DNA of 64,000 nt from Halodesulfovibrio aestuarii. Lineage in GTDB: Bacteria; Desulfobacterota; Desulfovibrionia; Desulfovibrionales; Desulfovibrionaceae. The stretch's first letter is position 1. The number at the start of each line of letters is the position of its first letter. The position numbers and the translations under genes were made by a program. The notes beneath the pieces were generated by a model. It searched no databases. It saw nothing but the letters and a program-made list of their open reading frames with translations, and had not been told where the DNA came from. Of this stretch, positions 18,437 through 26,555 are shown piece after piece. Where the stretch lies: the NCBI RefSeq assembly GCF_050571805.1, contig NZ_CP192219.1; one strand, 5' to 3'.

Positions 18437-19045
18437 ATGGCTAGATACAAAACAAATCTTTTAGCATTACTCTTGGTGGGTGTTATGACAAGTTTTACCA
18501 CACAGGCGAGTGCTGCCCCTAAAGCTTCTGCTTTTTTTGCCGGCGGTTGTTTCTGGTGTATGCAGCCTGCTTTCGACAAGGTTCACGGTGTACTGGAGAC
18601 CGTCGTGGGTTACACAGGCGGTAAAACGATAGCTCCGACGTACGAACAAGTAGGTACCGGAACCACAGGGCACTTTGAAGCGATCAAAGTTGTCTATGAC
18701 CCAGAAAAAGTAACCTACGAAGGACTGCTTAAAATTTTCTGGCACAACATTGATCCGTTTGATGACAAAGGGCAGTTCTGTGACAAAGGGCCTACATATC
18801 TCAGCGCTATTTTCTACACCAATCTGACTGAAGAAAAACTGGCTGAAGCCAGCAAAAAGAAGGTGGAAGAAAGCTTTAAACGCCCTGTAGCCACTCTCAT
18901 CATTAAAGCCAATCAATTCTGGCCTGCTGAAACATACCACCAGAACTACTACACAAAAAATCCAATCCGCTATAAATTCTACCGTTACAATTGTAGAAGA
19001 GATGCCCGCCTTCTAGATATCTGGGGCCCCGACAGCAAACATTAA
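18437..19045 (+). CDS. msrA: Peptide-methionine (S)-S-oxide reductase MsrA, exported
   Basis: A 202-residue enzyme that reduces the S form of methionine sulfoxide in proteins. Residues 1-27 are a signal peptide (ALLLVGVMTSFTTQASA), so it works in the periplasm. The active site is GGCFWCMQPAF near residue 37, and GYTGG and GHFEAIKVVYDP follow. Near the C-terminus is YRYNCRRD, with a probable resolving cysteine. CCAAAGGAG precedes the ATG. Like other exported MsrA proteins it could repair oxidised envelope proteins in an anaerobe exposed to oxygen. Confidence 0.94.
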   Translation: MARYKTNLLALLLVGVMTSFTTQASAAPKASAFFAGGCFWCMQPAFDKVHGVLETVVGYTGGKTIAPTYEQVGTGTTGHFEAIKVVYDPEKVTYEGLLKIFWHNIDPFDDKGQFCDKGPTYLSAIFYTNLTEEKLAEASKKKVEESFKRPVATLIIKANQFWPAETYHQNYYTKNPIRYKFYRYNCRRDARLLDIWGPDSKH

Positions 19046-19056
19046 GTAAACCATAA

Positions 19057-19096
19057 AAAACGAGCCGTTCACTTCATGAAAGGCTCGTTTTTTTTT
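19057..19096 (+). terminator. Rho-independent terminator of msrA
   Basis: AAAACGAGCC (19057-19066) pairs with GGCTCGTTTT (19082-19091), followed by T9. It starts 11 bp after the stop. Confidence 0.92.
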
Positions 19097-19131
19097 AACC
19101 TACTCGGCAAGATGGTAACCTGAACAAGAAA

Positions 19132-19159
19132 AAAGCTGGGAGCAGATGCTTCCAGCTTT
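19132..19159 (-). terminator. Rho-independent terminator of the NYN-domain gene
   Basis: A 12-bp stem with one mismatch (19132-19143 with 19148-19159), AGAT loop and T6 on the minus strand, just after the minus-strand stop at 19169. Confidence 0.85.
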
Positions 19160-19168
19160 CTTTTAGAG

Positions 19169-20449
19169 CTATTCTTTTTCCTGCTTAAATGACATCCATT
19201 CAAACAGAAGCCTGATTTCTTCATCACGCAGATCGAACTGTGTTCGACTGCATAAATCCTTAACATTACGCATAAATGCTTTTTTCACTTCGTCGAGCAC
19301 CACCACATCCTGTTCAGAAAGTGGATACCCGCCGCGCGAAATGCCAACAAGAACAAAGTTAACGTGCGCTCTGCCTACCGGCACGCCTGCTTCAACACAC
19401 TTATCGCGAACATTGCGCGATGTATTAGTAAGGAAGAAGCCGTTCTCATTCACTTCATCTACAATAAACTCTAGAAGCTGATTGTAATGAACAGGCATCA
19501 ACAATGGAACATCAGTAAGACGATGAACTCTGAGTGCAAAGTCAAACAATTCCGGATACTCTGTTTTAAATTCTGCCCGAACACTCGTTTCTTCCGGCTC
19601 ATCATGCCTACCCGGATCATATACATATCCCGGTACGACATTTGAAATTTCCAGTTCGCCAAGATCGAGCGCTTCTAAGAATTCGCGAAATCTACCAAAC
19701 CCGAACCAGTCATGCCCTGCGTCGAGTTCTTTTTGGAGATGATGCGACAGTTGCGCCAAAGGTACCGGAGAAGAAGATTCCTGTACCATACTTTTCACAA
19801 CATCAGATCCACGAAGAATGATGTCAGTATTAGCGTCTGGTTCTTCCTCTTCATCTACTACATGAGGCGGTACCGGATAGTCATCAACTGCTTTGTCTTC
19901 AAGGGCCTGCTGCACAAACCAGTCTTCACGAATACGCCAGGAACTTGCGGCTGTATACGCTGGGGATGCATACCCCACGGAAAGCACTAATGTGCGGCGC
20001 GCATGCTCCTGCAATCTTATCAGAAGCGGCGTAAAGTCCGCATCACCGGAAAGTACAATAAATTCATCAAAATGTGTTTTATGGCTCAAGGTATCCATTG
20101 CATCCATCACAAGATGAATGTCTGCACTAGTCTTACCCTGATTAGTAAGAGGCGGACAATCAATCACGTTAAATGCTGCGCGGATAAAAAAGGGCCTGTA
20201 TTGATGGTAACAGTGCGGATTGAGATAACAGCAACGCATTAAAATACGACGGCGAACACCTTCACCGTACAGCATACGCACAGCATGCGTTTCCAACCAC
20301 TTAAGCCAACGCTGGGGGTTAGTTGCAAACACATGAGCCGCTGAAGGCTCTATCTCTTCCAAGCGCGTGTATATATTGTCGAAATCGACGAATAAAGCGC
20401 TATACACCTCCTCAAATCCATACTGATTTCGAAAACCTCTTCGATCCAT
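19169..20449 (-). CDS. NYN-domain (LabA/PIN-like) protein with OST-HTH-like domains
   Basis: A 426-residue protein. The first 170 residues form an NYN domain, a PIN-fold nuclease type, with its acidic residues in ALFVDFDN, ADIHLVMDAMD and VLSGDADFTPLL. After an acidic linker (DEEEEPDANTD), residues about 215-285 resemble an OST-HTH/LOTUS RNA-binding domain (VKSMVQESSSPVPLAQLSHHLQ, then FGFGRFREFLEAL), and residues about 300-380 may hold a second. Such proteins are thought to bind and cut structured RNA. It stands alone between two terminated units. Confidence 0.82.
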   Translation of the reverse strand: MDRRGFRNQYGFEEVYSALFVDFDNIYTRLEEIEPSAAHVFATNPQRWLKWLETHAVRMLYGEGVRRRILMRCCYLNPHCYHQYRPFFIRAAFNVIDCPPLTNQGKTSADIHLVMDAMDTLSHKTHFDEFIVLSGDADFTPLLIRLQEHARRTLVLSVGYASPAYTAASSWRIREDWFVQQALEDKAVDDYPVPPHVVDEEEEPDANTDIILRGSDVVKSMVQESSSPVPLAQLSHHLQKELDAGHDWFGFGRFREFLEALDLGELEISNVVPGYVYDPGRHDEPEETSVRAEFKTEYPELFDFALRVHRLTDVPLLMPVHYNQLLEFIVDEVNENGFFLTNTSRNVRDKCVEAGVPVGRAHVNFVLVGISRGGYPLSEQDVVVLDEVKKAFMRNVKDLCSRTQFDLRDEEIRLLFEWMSFKQEKE

Positions 20450-20541
20450 ATTTTCCTCATTACGGATAGAAATAACAAATCAGATTATAAAAGCATAACT
20501 CTAGTACGTATAGTGATACCTGCCCAGCATAAAAATAGCAA

Positions 20542-23313
20542 CTATGAACTCTTCCTAACTGCTTGCTCTGCAACTAAATATGCACCTGTGACAGAGTTGC
20601 TGTCGTTGATAATTTCCTCAGGAGTGCCCGCTGAGACGATGCGTCCGCCGTTCTCCCCGCCACCGGGTCCAAGGTCGATAACATAGTCAGCAGCCATAAT
20701 GACGTCAGTATTATGTTCAATAACAATAACAGTTGCGCCCTTATCTACCAATTTTTGCAGCACTCGTATCAACTTACCGACTTCATGCATATGAAGCCCT
20801 GTTGTCGGCTCATCAAGAATATACAATGTTCCAGGAAGGTTACGTTTGCCAAGCTCTCTGGAAATCTTGATACGCTGCGCTTCGCCACCGGAAAGGGTCG
20901 TCGCAGGCTGTCCAAGACGAATATATTCAAGCCCTACATCTTCCAAAACAGACAAACGGCGCTTCAGCGTTGGGTGATTTTCAAAAAAGGCTTTTGCCTG
21001 ACGCACTGTCATGCTTAATACGTCAGCAATATTTTTATCTTTATACCGAACCTCAAGGGTCTCATGGCTGTAACGCTTACCGCCACACACATCACATGTT
21101 ACGTACACATCCGGAAGAAAATGCATTTCGACACGAATCTGCCCATCACCGCTGCATGCTTCACAGCGCCCACCACGGACGTTAAAGCTGAAACGTCCCG
21201 GTTTGTAGCCTCGTTTTTTTGCATCCGGTGTCATGGCAAAAATATTACGGATTTCATCAAAAATTTTCGTATAAGTAGCTGGGTTGGAACGCGGAGTACG
21301 CCCGATAGGTGTCTGGTCAATTGCAACGATTCGTTCAATATCTTCCAACCCCTTGATCCCTTTGATCTGCCCCGGGTTATCTACCTTAATAGATTTTGCC
21401 AGCGAAATATGCTTGTACAATGAATCCACAACTAGAGAACTTTTACCGGAGCCGGAAGGCCCTGTTACGCAGGTAAGCGTTCCGAGTGGGAACTTTACAT
21501 TCAGATTCTGCAAGTTGTTTGTCGTAACGCCTTCAAGCACAAGATCACGTTCGGCAGTTCTGCGTTGCTCCGGAACATCAATAACCATCTCACCACGCAG
21601 GTATTTTGCGGTAAGGGTATCCGCCTCGCCGAGCATTTTTTCCACAGAGCCGTTGAACATTATTTCGCCGCCCAGCATACCGGAACCAGGTCCAAGTTCA
21701 ATCAGCGTATCTGCTTCACGCATGGTTGCTTCATCATGTTCAACAACAAGCACGGTATTGCCGCGCTTCTGCAAGCTACGAAGCGTATTGATAAGACGGA
21801 CATTGTCTTTCGGATGCAAGCCAATGGAAGGTTCGTCCAATACATATGTCACACCCACGAGACCGGAACCAAGCTGTGAAGCAAGGCGAATACGCTGTGC
21901 TTCACCACCAGATAACGTGGACATATTACGACTGAGAGAAATGTAGTCCAACCCTACGTTCACCATAAAACCAAGGCGATGGGTTAGCTCTTTCAGTAAA
22001 GGTTCCGCCACGACCATCTGAGATTCAGAGAACTCCTGTTGTTGCAGCCATTCAAGAGCCCTCCAGATAGAAAGAGAACAAAAATCAGAAATTGAATGTT
22101 CACCAACGCGAACAGAAAGAGACTCTTTCTTCAAACGAGCACCGCCACAAACCGGACACGGGCGGCTCTGTCTGTAACGAGACAGTTCATCGCGCCATGC
22201 ATGACCAAACTGCATGCCGCGTTCAAGCAGAGAGACAACCCCCGGCCAATCTCCCTGACCTTGAAAAAGAGCTTTCCATGCCTTTTCAGAAAATTCAGCA
22301 AATGGGGTATCCAACGTAAAACCGTTCTTTTTACCCAACGCTCTCAGGTCACCAGCATACCGCTCCATAACTTTGGGATTCTTCCAAGGCAGAAGACCGC
22401 CACTTTTAAGTGACAGCCCTTTGTTCGGCGCAAGCAGGTTTGGTTCAAAGTAATCTACTGAACCGATCCCCGAGCATCGAGAACAGGCACCCTGCGGGCT
22501 GTTAAAAGAGAACAGCTGCGGAGAAAGGCGAGGCAGACTAATCTTGCAGGTAGGACAAACAGATTCTGTAGAAAGAGCTCTATCTTCACCACCAACAGTA
22601 GAAATGATAAGCCGCCCTTCACCATATTTCAGGGCAAGCTCAACAGAATCTGCCAAGCGCCCGCGCAAACCTTCTTTAATAACAAGACGGTCGATAACGA
22701 GATCAATTGTGTGCTTCTTATTTTTCTCAAGTACCGGAGCATCATCAATTGTATGCATCTCACCATTAATGCGAACACGTACAAAGCCCTGCGCTTTCAG
22801 CTTCTTAAGTTTGTCAGCATGAGTACCTTTTTGATGCTCAACAAGCGGAGCCAGCACAATAAATTTGGTACCGGTCTCAAGCTCTAAAATTTCGTTAATA
22901 ATTTCATCAGCAGCACGCGCAGCAATCGGCTTGTTACACTTGGGACAGTACATAATTCCCAGACGGGCATAAAAGACACGTAGAAAGTCATAGATCTCTG
23001 TCACCGTCCCCACTGTAGAACGGGGGTTACGGGTGGAAGCAGTTTGCTCCAAAGAAATAGCAGGAGAAAGCCCCTCAATTTTATCAACATCCGGCTTATC
23101 CATCTGCGGCAGAAACTGGCGGGCATACGCAGAAAGAGACTCCACGTATCGCCGCTGACCTTCTGCATACACAAGGTCAAAAGCTAAAGTGGATTTACCG
23201 GAACCTGAAGGGCCACACACAACAACAAGCTCATCTCGCGGGATATCGAGACTAATATCTTTCAAGTTATGCTGACGGGCACCTTCAATATGAATTACAT
23301 TATCTTTGGTCAT
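20542..23313 (-). CDS. uvrA: Excinuclease ABC subunit A
   Basis: The 923-residue damage sensor of nucleotide excision repair, which loads UvrB on DNA. It has Walker A GPSGSGKST near residue 33 and GPSGSGKSS near residue 620, signature motifs LSGGEAQRIRLA and LSGGEAQRIKIS, and zinc-binding cysteines (CPKCNKP, CPVCGGARL, CDVCGGKRY). The C-terminus is complete (VAEQAVRKSS). It is a single gene, ending about 90 bp before the divergently placed NYN gene start. Confidence 0.97.
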   Translation of the reverse strand: MTKDNVIHIEGARQHNLKDISLDIPRDELVVVCGPSGSGKSTLAFDLVYAEGQRRYVESLSAYARQFLPQMDKPDVDKIEGLSPAISLEQTASTRNPRSTVGTVTEIYDFLRVFYARLGIMYCPKCNKPIAARAADEIINEILELETGTKFIVLAPLVEHQKGTHADKLKKLKAQGFVRVRINGEMHTIDDAPVLEKNKKHTIDLVIDRLVIKEGLRGRLADSVELALKYGEGRLIISTVGGEDRALSTESVCPTCKISLPRLSPQLFSFNSPQGACSRCSGIGSVDYFEPNLLAPNKGLSLKSGGLLPWKNPKVMERYAGDLRALGKKNGFTLDTPFAEFSEKAWKALFQGQGDWPGVVSLLERGMQFGHAWRDELSRYRQSRPCPVCGGARLKKESLSVRVGEHSISDFCSLSIWRALEWLQQQEFSESQMVVAEPLLKELTHRLGFMVNVGLDYISLSRNMSTLSGGEAQRIRLASQLGSGLVGVTYVLDEPSIGLHPKDNVRLINTLRSLQKRGNTVLVVEHDEATMREADTLIELGPGSGMLGGEIMFNGSVEKMLGEADTLTAKYLRGEMVIDVPEQRRTAERDLVLEGVTTNNLQNLNVKFPLGTLTCVTGPSGSGKSSLVVDSLYKHISLAKSIKVDNPGQIKGIKGLEDIERIVAIDQTPIGRTPRSNPATYTKIFDEIRNIFAMTPDAKKRGYKPGRFSFNVRGGRCEACSGDGQIRVEMHFLPDVYVTCDVCGGKRYSHETLEVRYKDKNIADVLSMTVRQAKAFFENHPTLKRRLSVLEDVGLEYIRLGQPATTLSGGEAQRIKISRELGKRNLPGTLYILDEPTTGLHMHEVGKLIRVLQKLVDKGATVIVIEHNTDVIMAADYVIDLGPGGGENGGRIVSAGTPEEIINDSNSVTGAYLVAEQAVRKSS

Positions 23314-23558
23314 ATGCTATCTCATACGTGCTTTGCACTATTAGTAACTAGTTATCATTAAGAGTAGACACTAGCAGTATGTAATCAGTTCTCCAGTTTA
23401 CGCAACCCTTCAATTGTACAAAAGCAAGTTTGGCAGAAAATCACTCATGTCTCTTCACAAGTTTTCCCCAGCTCGCTATATTTTTTTAGAAAAATGAAAA
23501 AGTAGTCTTAAACCTGTTGACAGCAGACGCTACTTCCCATAAACACCTTTTCACACAT

Positions 23559-23645
23559 GCCGGGATGGCGGAATTGGTAGACGCAGCGGATTCAAAATCC
23601 GCCGGCTTTACAGCTGTGGGAGTTCAAGTCTCCCTCTCGGTACCA
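23559..23645 (+). tRNA. tRNA-Leu (anticodon CAA)
   Basis: An 87-base gene. The acceptor stem GCCGGGA pairs with TCTCGGT with two G:U pairs; the anticodon arm has stem GCGGA/TCCGC and loop TTCAAAA, so the anticodon is CAA; the long variable arm GGCTTTACAGCTGTGGG-type region is of class II; the T arm has GTTCAAGTC. CCA is encoded. It borders the phage genes directly, so its 3' end is the likely attachment site. Confidence 0.95.
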
Positions 23646-23656
23646 TGTGCATTCTC

Positions 23657-23701
23657 AAGGGGTTACGTACTGTCTTTACGACGGATCGTAATCCCTTTTT
23701 T
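23657..23701 (+). terminator. Terminator after tRNA-Leu
   Basis: AAGGGGTTACG (23657-23667) pairs with CGTAATCCCTT (23687-23697) with one G:U pair, followed by a T run to 23701. It lies 12 bp after the tRNA, within or at the edge of the integrated element. Confidence 0.75.
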
Positions 23702-23719
23702 TGCGTTCAATGCCCTGTT

Positions 23720-23738
23720 GGGTACAACATGGGTACAA
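23720..23738 (+). repeat. Direct repeats GGGTACAA, possible integrase arm sites
   Basis: GGGTACAA occurs at 23720-23727 and 23731-23738, exactly 11 bp apart, about one helical turn, 75 bp inside the proposed left end. GGGTACAC occurs again near 24002. Tyrosine integrases bind such short arm-type repeats near att sites. This is position-based inference. Confidence 0.4.
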
Positions 23739-24093
23739 GTTTTATTTCCGCCACGTGCATTTCACACAACGCCCAGCCTTTCCCTTTTATCAAGTATATC
23801 AACAAAAGACGCCGCGCTAGCGGCTTCCTTACCCCACGCCGCGAACGCGCGTAGCAAGGGAGGGGTGAGGGCTGCTTCCACTACTCCCCCCGTTTCCCCC
23901 CTCTCCCCTTTCCAAGATCTCGCAGAAAGGTCTAAAGGGCAGTATTTAGACCCAATTTATCGCTCCAAATCACATAGGTTCTTTCCAGCAATTTTAGCAA
24001 TACGGGTACACAGAGGCGCAGAGTTTGTGCGGACGTGGTGTTGGAAAAAAACTGAAAATCTGAAAATCGTGCAATTCGCACCCGCTTTACTGC

Positions 24094-24177
24094 CTGCCGC
24101 TATTTTTAATTCAGTGCTACCTGCCACCATTTTACATTTAGTGCAGACTGCCGCCCTTTCAACTTCGGCAGTCTGCA
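24094..24177. repeat. Three 27-bp tandem repeats with a 12-bp hairpin, origin-like
   Basis: Units start at 24094, 24121 and 24148 with CTGCC and a spacing of exactly 27 bp. The first two agree at 19 of 27 positions (CTGCC then ATTTT, then AGTGC); the third is more diverged. The third unit is part of a perfect inverted repeat, TGCAGACTGCCG (24142-24153) and CGGCAGTCTGCA (24166-24177), with a 12-base loop. It lies 143 bp before the helicase gene. Iterons plus a hairpin next to replication genes suggest a phage origin. The rest of 23739-24319 has a C-rich tract near 23880 and no gene that I trust. Confidence 0.5.
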
Positions 24178-24319
24178 TCCCAGTGCAAAAAATTGTTTCA
24201 CGCAATTTTATTGCCACTCCTAAAACCTGTTTGGAAAAAAACTTACCGGAACCTTACGCTGTTTCTTTAAACTGGCAATGTGCTCCACTTTCTTCTGATC
24301 ACACATTGGAGGTGGCTGC

Positions 24320-26209
24320 ATGAGCCATTCAAAGAAATCTACGCACAAAAATTCTGCCTCTATCAATATTTCTCCAAGCCCAACAGAAGACAACGCGCAA
24401 ACAGCTGCGCCAGAACTTACTGTCGCTGAAATTGCACAGCTCAGCTGCGCAGATCTGCGCGCGCTGATCCAGAAGCAAGTGGAGGAAGAGCGCCAGCAAG
24501 TTTGGGAACAGACAAAGAAAAACTACCCGAACAAAGAGAACCATCCCAAACGCCTTAATGATGAGCTCAAGACTCCACCGCCGGCTGTGATGGCTTGGAA
24601 AGTTATGCATGTTCCAGAAAAACGCGGCCCAAGAATTGACCGCCTAATGGATGCCGTGCGCCGTCAGCAATTGGGGGATGCAGAATTATTGGTTGATTTG
24701 ATCGGAGACAGATTTTGTTTTGATCACAAGCGAGAAGTATTTATGCAGTTTGTCAATTCTCATTGGAAAGACGATGCAAAAAGACAGCACCGCAAAGAAG
24801 TTACTATTATGGCAGAGCAGTTTGATCGGGGAAGTAACTATCTATTTTCAAAATATAAAGAACTTGAATCTCAGATAGAACAACTTTCTCTCAAGATTTC
24901 CCAAGCTGGAGACGAACCAGAGCAGGCAGACTTAGCAGCAATTGCAAAGAAGAGAAAAGAACTCAAACAAAACAAGTACAATAGAAAAATGCTTGATGAT
25001 CGTGCCGCAAAACTCCGCAATGATCGTCGTATTTCCGGCGTAATCAATATGGCTAAAAGCGGCGAAGACACGCTTGGTATTGAAGGTACTGAGTGGGACA
25101 AGGATCATACTCTGCTGCCTTGTGCTAACGGCATCATCGACTTGAAGACAGGCCACCTCTTACCGCCAGACCCAAAATACAAAATGCGCCATGCTTCACC
25201 ATATGAATACCGTGGCTTGCATGAAGAGGCTCCATTCTGGACTGACTTTCTGTACAAAATTTTTTGTAATAATTTGGAATTACTTGAATATTTTGAACGA
25301 GTCATTGGCTATGCAGTTACCGGCCTTACCAGTCATAAAGAAATCTACATCGCCATTGGCCCCACAGCCAACAACGGTAAATCGAGTTTATTTAATACAA
25401 TCATGAAGGTTCTAGGTGGATACAGTTCCACTATCAGTAAGAGCGTATTACTTCAGGGCAACAAAAAAAACGACGGTGCAGACCCTGCCTTAATGGCACT
25501 TGAGGGGTTGCGCATGGCTGTAGCATCTGAGCCAGACAGCAGCGAAACCTTTGATAAAGAAATCATTAAGCAGATTACCGGTGCAGATGAAGTTAGTACA
25601 CGTGGCCTGTATGAATCACAGGTAGTTCTACAACTGTTTTGCAAATTGTTCGTTCACGCAAACTCTGTTCCCCGAATTAAAAATGCTGACCGAGCATTAT
25701 TCGAACGTATGCGCTTAATCCCATTCAATGCACGCTTCACAAAGAACCTTAAAGAAGTCGATGAAGCCAAGCACATCTATCACGCTAAACCAAGCAATAC
25801 TGTCAACGACAAGATAGAAGAAGAAGCCCCCGGCATATTGTCTTGGCTTGTCCGCTGTGCTCGAACTTTCCTCTCTGATCTTGACCTTACCCCACCACTA
25901 ATAGTGAGGCATGAAGTCGAATCTTATACCGAAGATAACGACCCCATTGGGGCATGGGTTGACGATTGGTGCGAAGTGCATCCGCATGACTCAAATGTAC
26001 GAACAAAAGCCAATGATCTTTATGAATCATTCAAGTGCTACTGCATGGAAGAACTCAAGATAAACGAGAAGTATCTCATGAATAATAAAGGCTTTGGCTC
26101 TCAACTGACACAGCGTTTTAAGAAAAAGAAAATAAAAATTTTCTACTACTTCGGCATAAGCATCAAAGCTGGTTTCAAAGCTGAAGAGCGCCCTAGCTTA
26201 CCCAAGTAA
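24320..26209 (+). CDS. Phage replication helicase/NTPase, D5/P4 type
   Basis: A 629-residue protein. The N-terminal 100 residues are polar and helical. The C-terminal half is a superfamily 3-like NTPase: GPTANNGKSSLFNTIMKVL near residue 350 as Walker A, then ALMALEGLRMAVASEPD as the Walker B region, and a sensor-like LFVHANSVPRIKNADRALFE, ending with a winged-helix-like part (WVDDWCEVH). The family is the helicase of P4 alpha and poxvirus D5 type, which unwinds DNA at origins. The usual primase part is absent and is encoded by the gene at 26556. GGAGG lies upstream of the ATG. It is the first gene inside the left end of the prophage. Confidence 0.85.
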   Translation: MSHSKKSTHKNSASINISPSPTEDNAQTAAPELTVAEIAQLSCADLRALIQKQVEEERQQVWEQTKKNYPNKENHPKRLNDELKTPPPAVMAWKVMHVPEKRGPRIDRLMDAVRRQQLGDAELLVDLIGDRFCFDHKREVFMQFVNSHWKDDAKRQHRKEVTIMAEQFDRGSNYLFSKYKELESQIEQLSLKISQAGDEPEQADLAAIAKKRKELKQNKYNRKMLDDRAAKLRNDRRISGVINMAKSGEDTLGIEGTEWDKDHTLLPCANGIIDLKTGHLLPPDPKYKMRHASPYEYRGLHEEAPFWTDFLYKIFCNNLELLEYFERVIGYAVTGLTSHKEIYIAIGPTANNGKSSLFNTIMKVLGGYSSTISKSVLLQGNKKNDGADPALMALEGLRMAVASEPDSSETFDKEIIKQITGADEVSTRGLYESQVVLQLFCKLFVHANSVPRIKNADRALFERMRLIPFNARFTKNLKEVDEAKHIYHAKPSNTVNDKIEEEAPGILSWLVRCARTFLSDLDLTPPLIVRHEVESYTEDNDPIGAWVDDWCEVHPHDSNVRTKANDLYESFKCYCMEELKINEKYLMNNKGFGSQLTQRFKKKKIKIFYYFGISIKAGFKAEERPSLPK

Positions 26210-26512
26210 GGGAGACCTTCTTTACCCCCATTGGGAGACCTCAAAAAAAGGACGGTCTCCCAATACAACTATCTGTTTTTTAACTTTCTTTTATTTAAAG
26301 TAGACGATGTAGACCTTTCTTCAGAAAGCTAGAGGTAGAAAAAAAGAAAATGATGTGCAAAACAACCAAAAATCTCTGCCTTAGTGCAACGTTTAGGGAA
26401 AAACTTTCGACCCAATGGTCTCCCTTATGTAAAATAAGTCACAACCATTCGTTTTTACACGCTTTAATCAGACTTTCTTATTCGTACGGTTCGTCTACCT
26501 GCACGGTCTCCC
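26210..26512. repeat. Five copies of GGGAGACC in both orientations
   Basis: GGGAGACC occurs at 26210-26217 and 26233-26240, and its complement GGTCTCCC at 26254-26261, 26417-26424 and 26505-26512. The second and third form a perfect 10-bp hairpin (TTGGGAGACC/GGTCTCCCAA, 26231-26240 and 26254-26263). All lie in the 346-bp space between the helicase and primase genes, which holds no convincing ORF. It looks like an array of protein-binding sites, for replication or control of the two genes. Confidence 0.6.
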
Positions 26513-26555
26513 TCAGCTCACCAACCACACGCCCAATACTTAGGCGGAGATAACT

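Noticed and set aside
23800..23900. cos or packaging site in the C-rich tract at the left end
   Set aside because: No terminase gene is adjacent and no paired repeats typical of cos are seen.
23517..24323. A 268-residue open frame across tRNA-Leu and the prophage left end
   Set aside because: It overlaps the tRNA, has no ribosome site, and its product is of low complexity without domain pattern. The region has repeats that explain it better.
26350..26553. A 67-residue open frame between helicase and primase
   Set aside because: No ribosome site, and it covers the GGGAGACC sites; composition is not coding-like.
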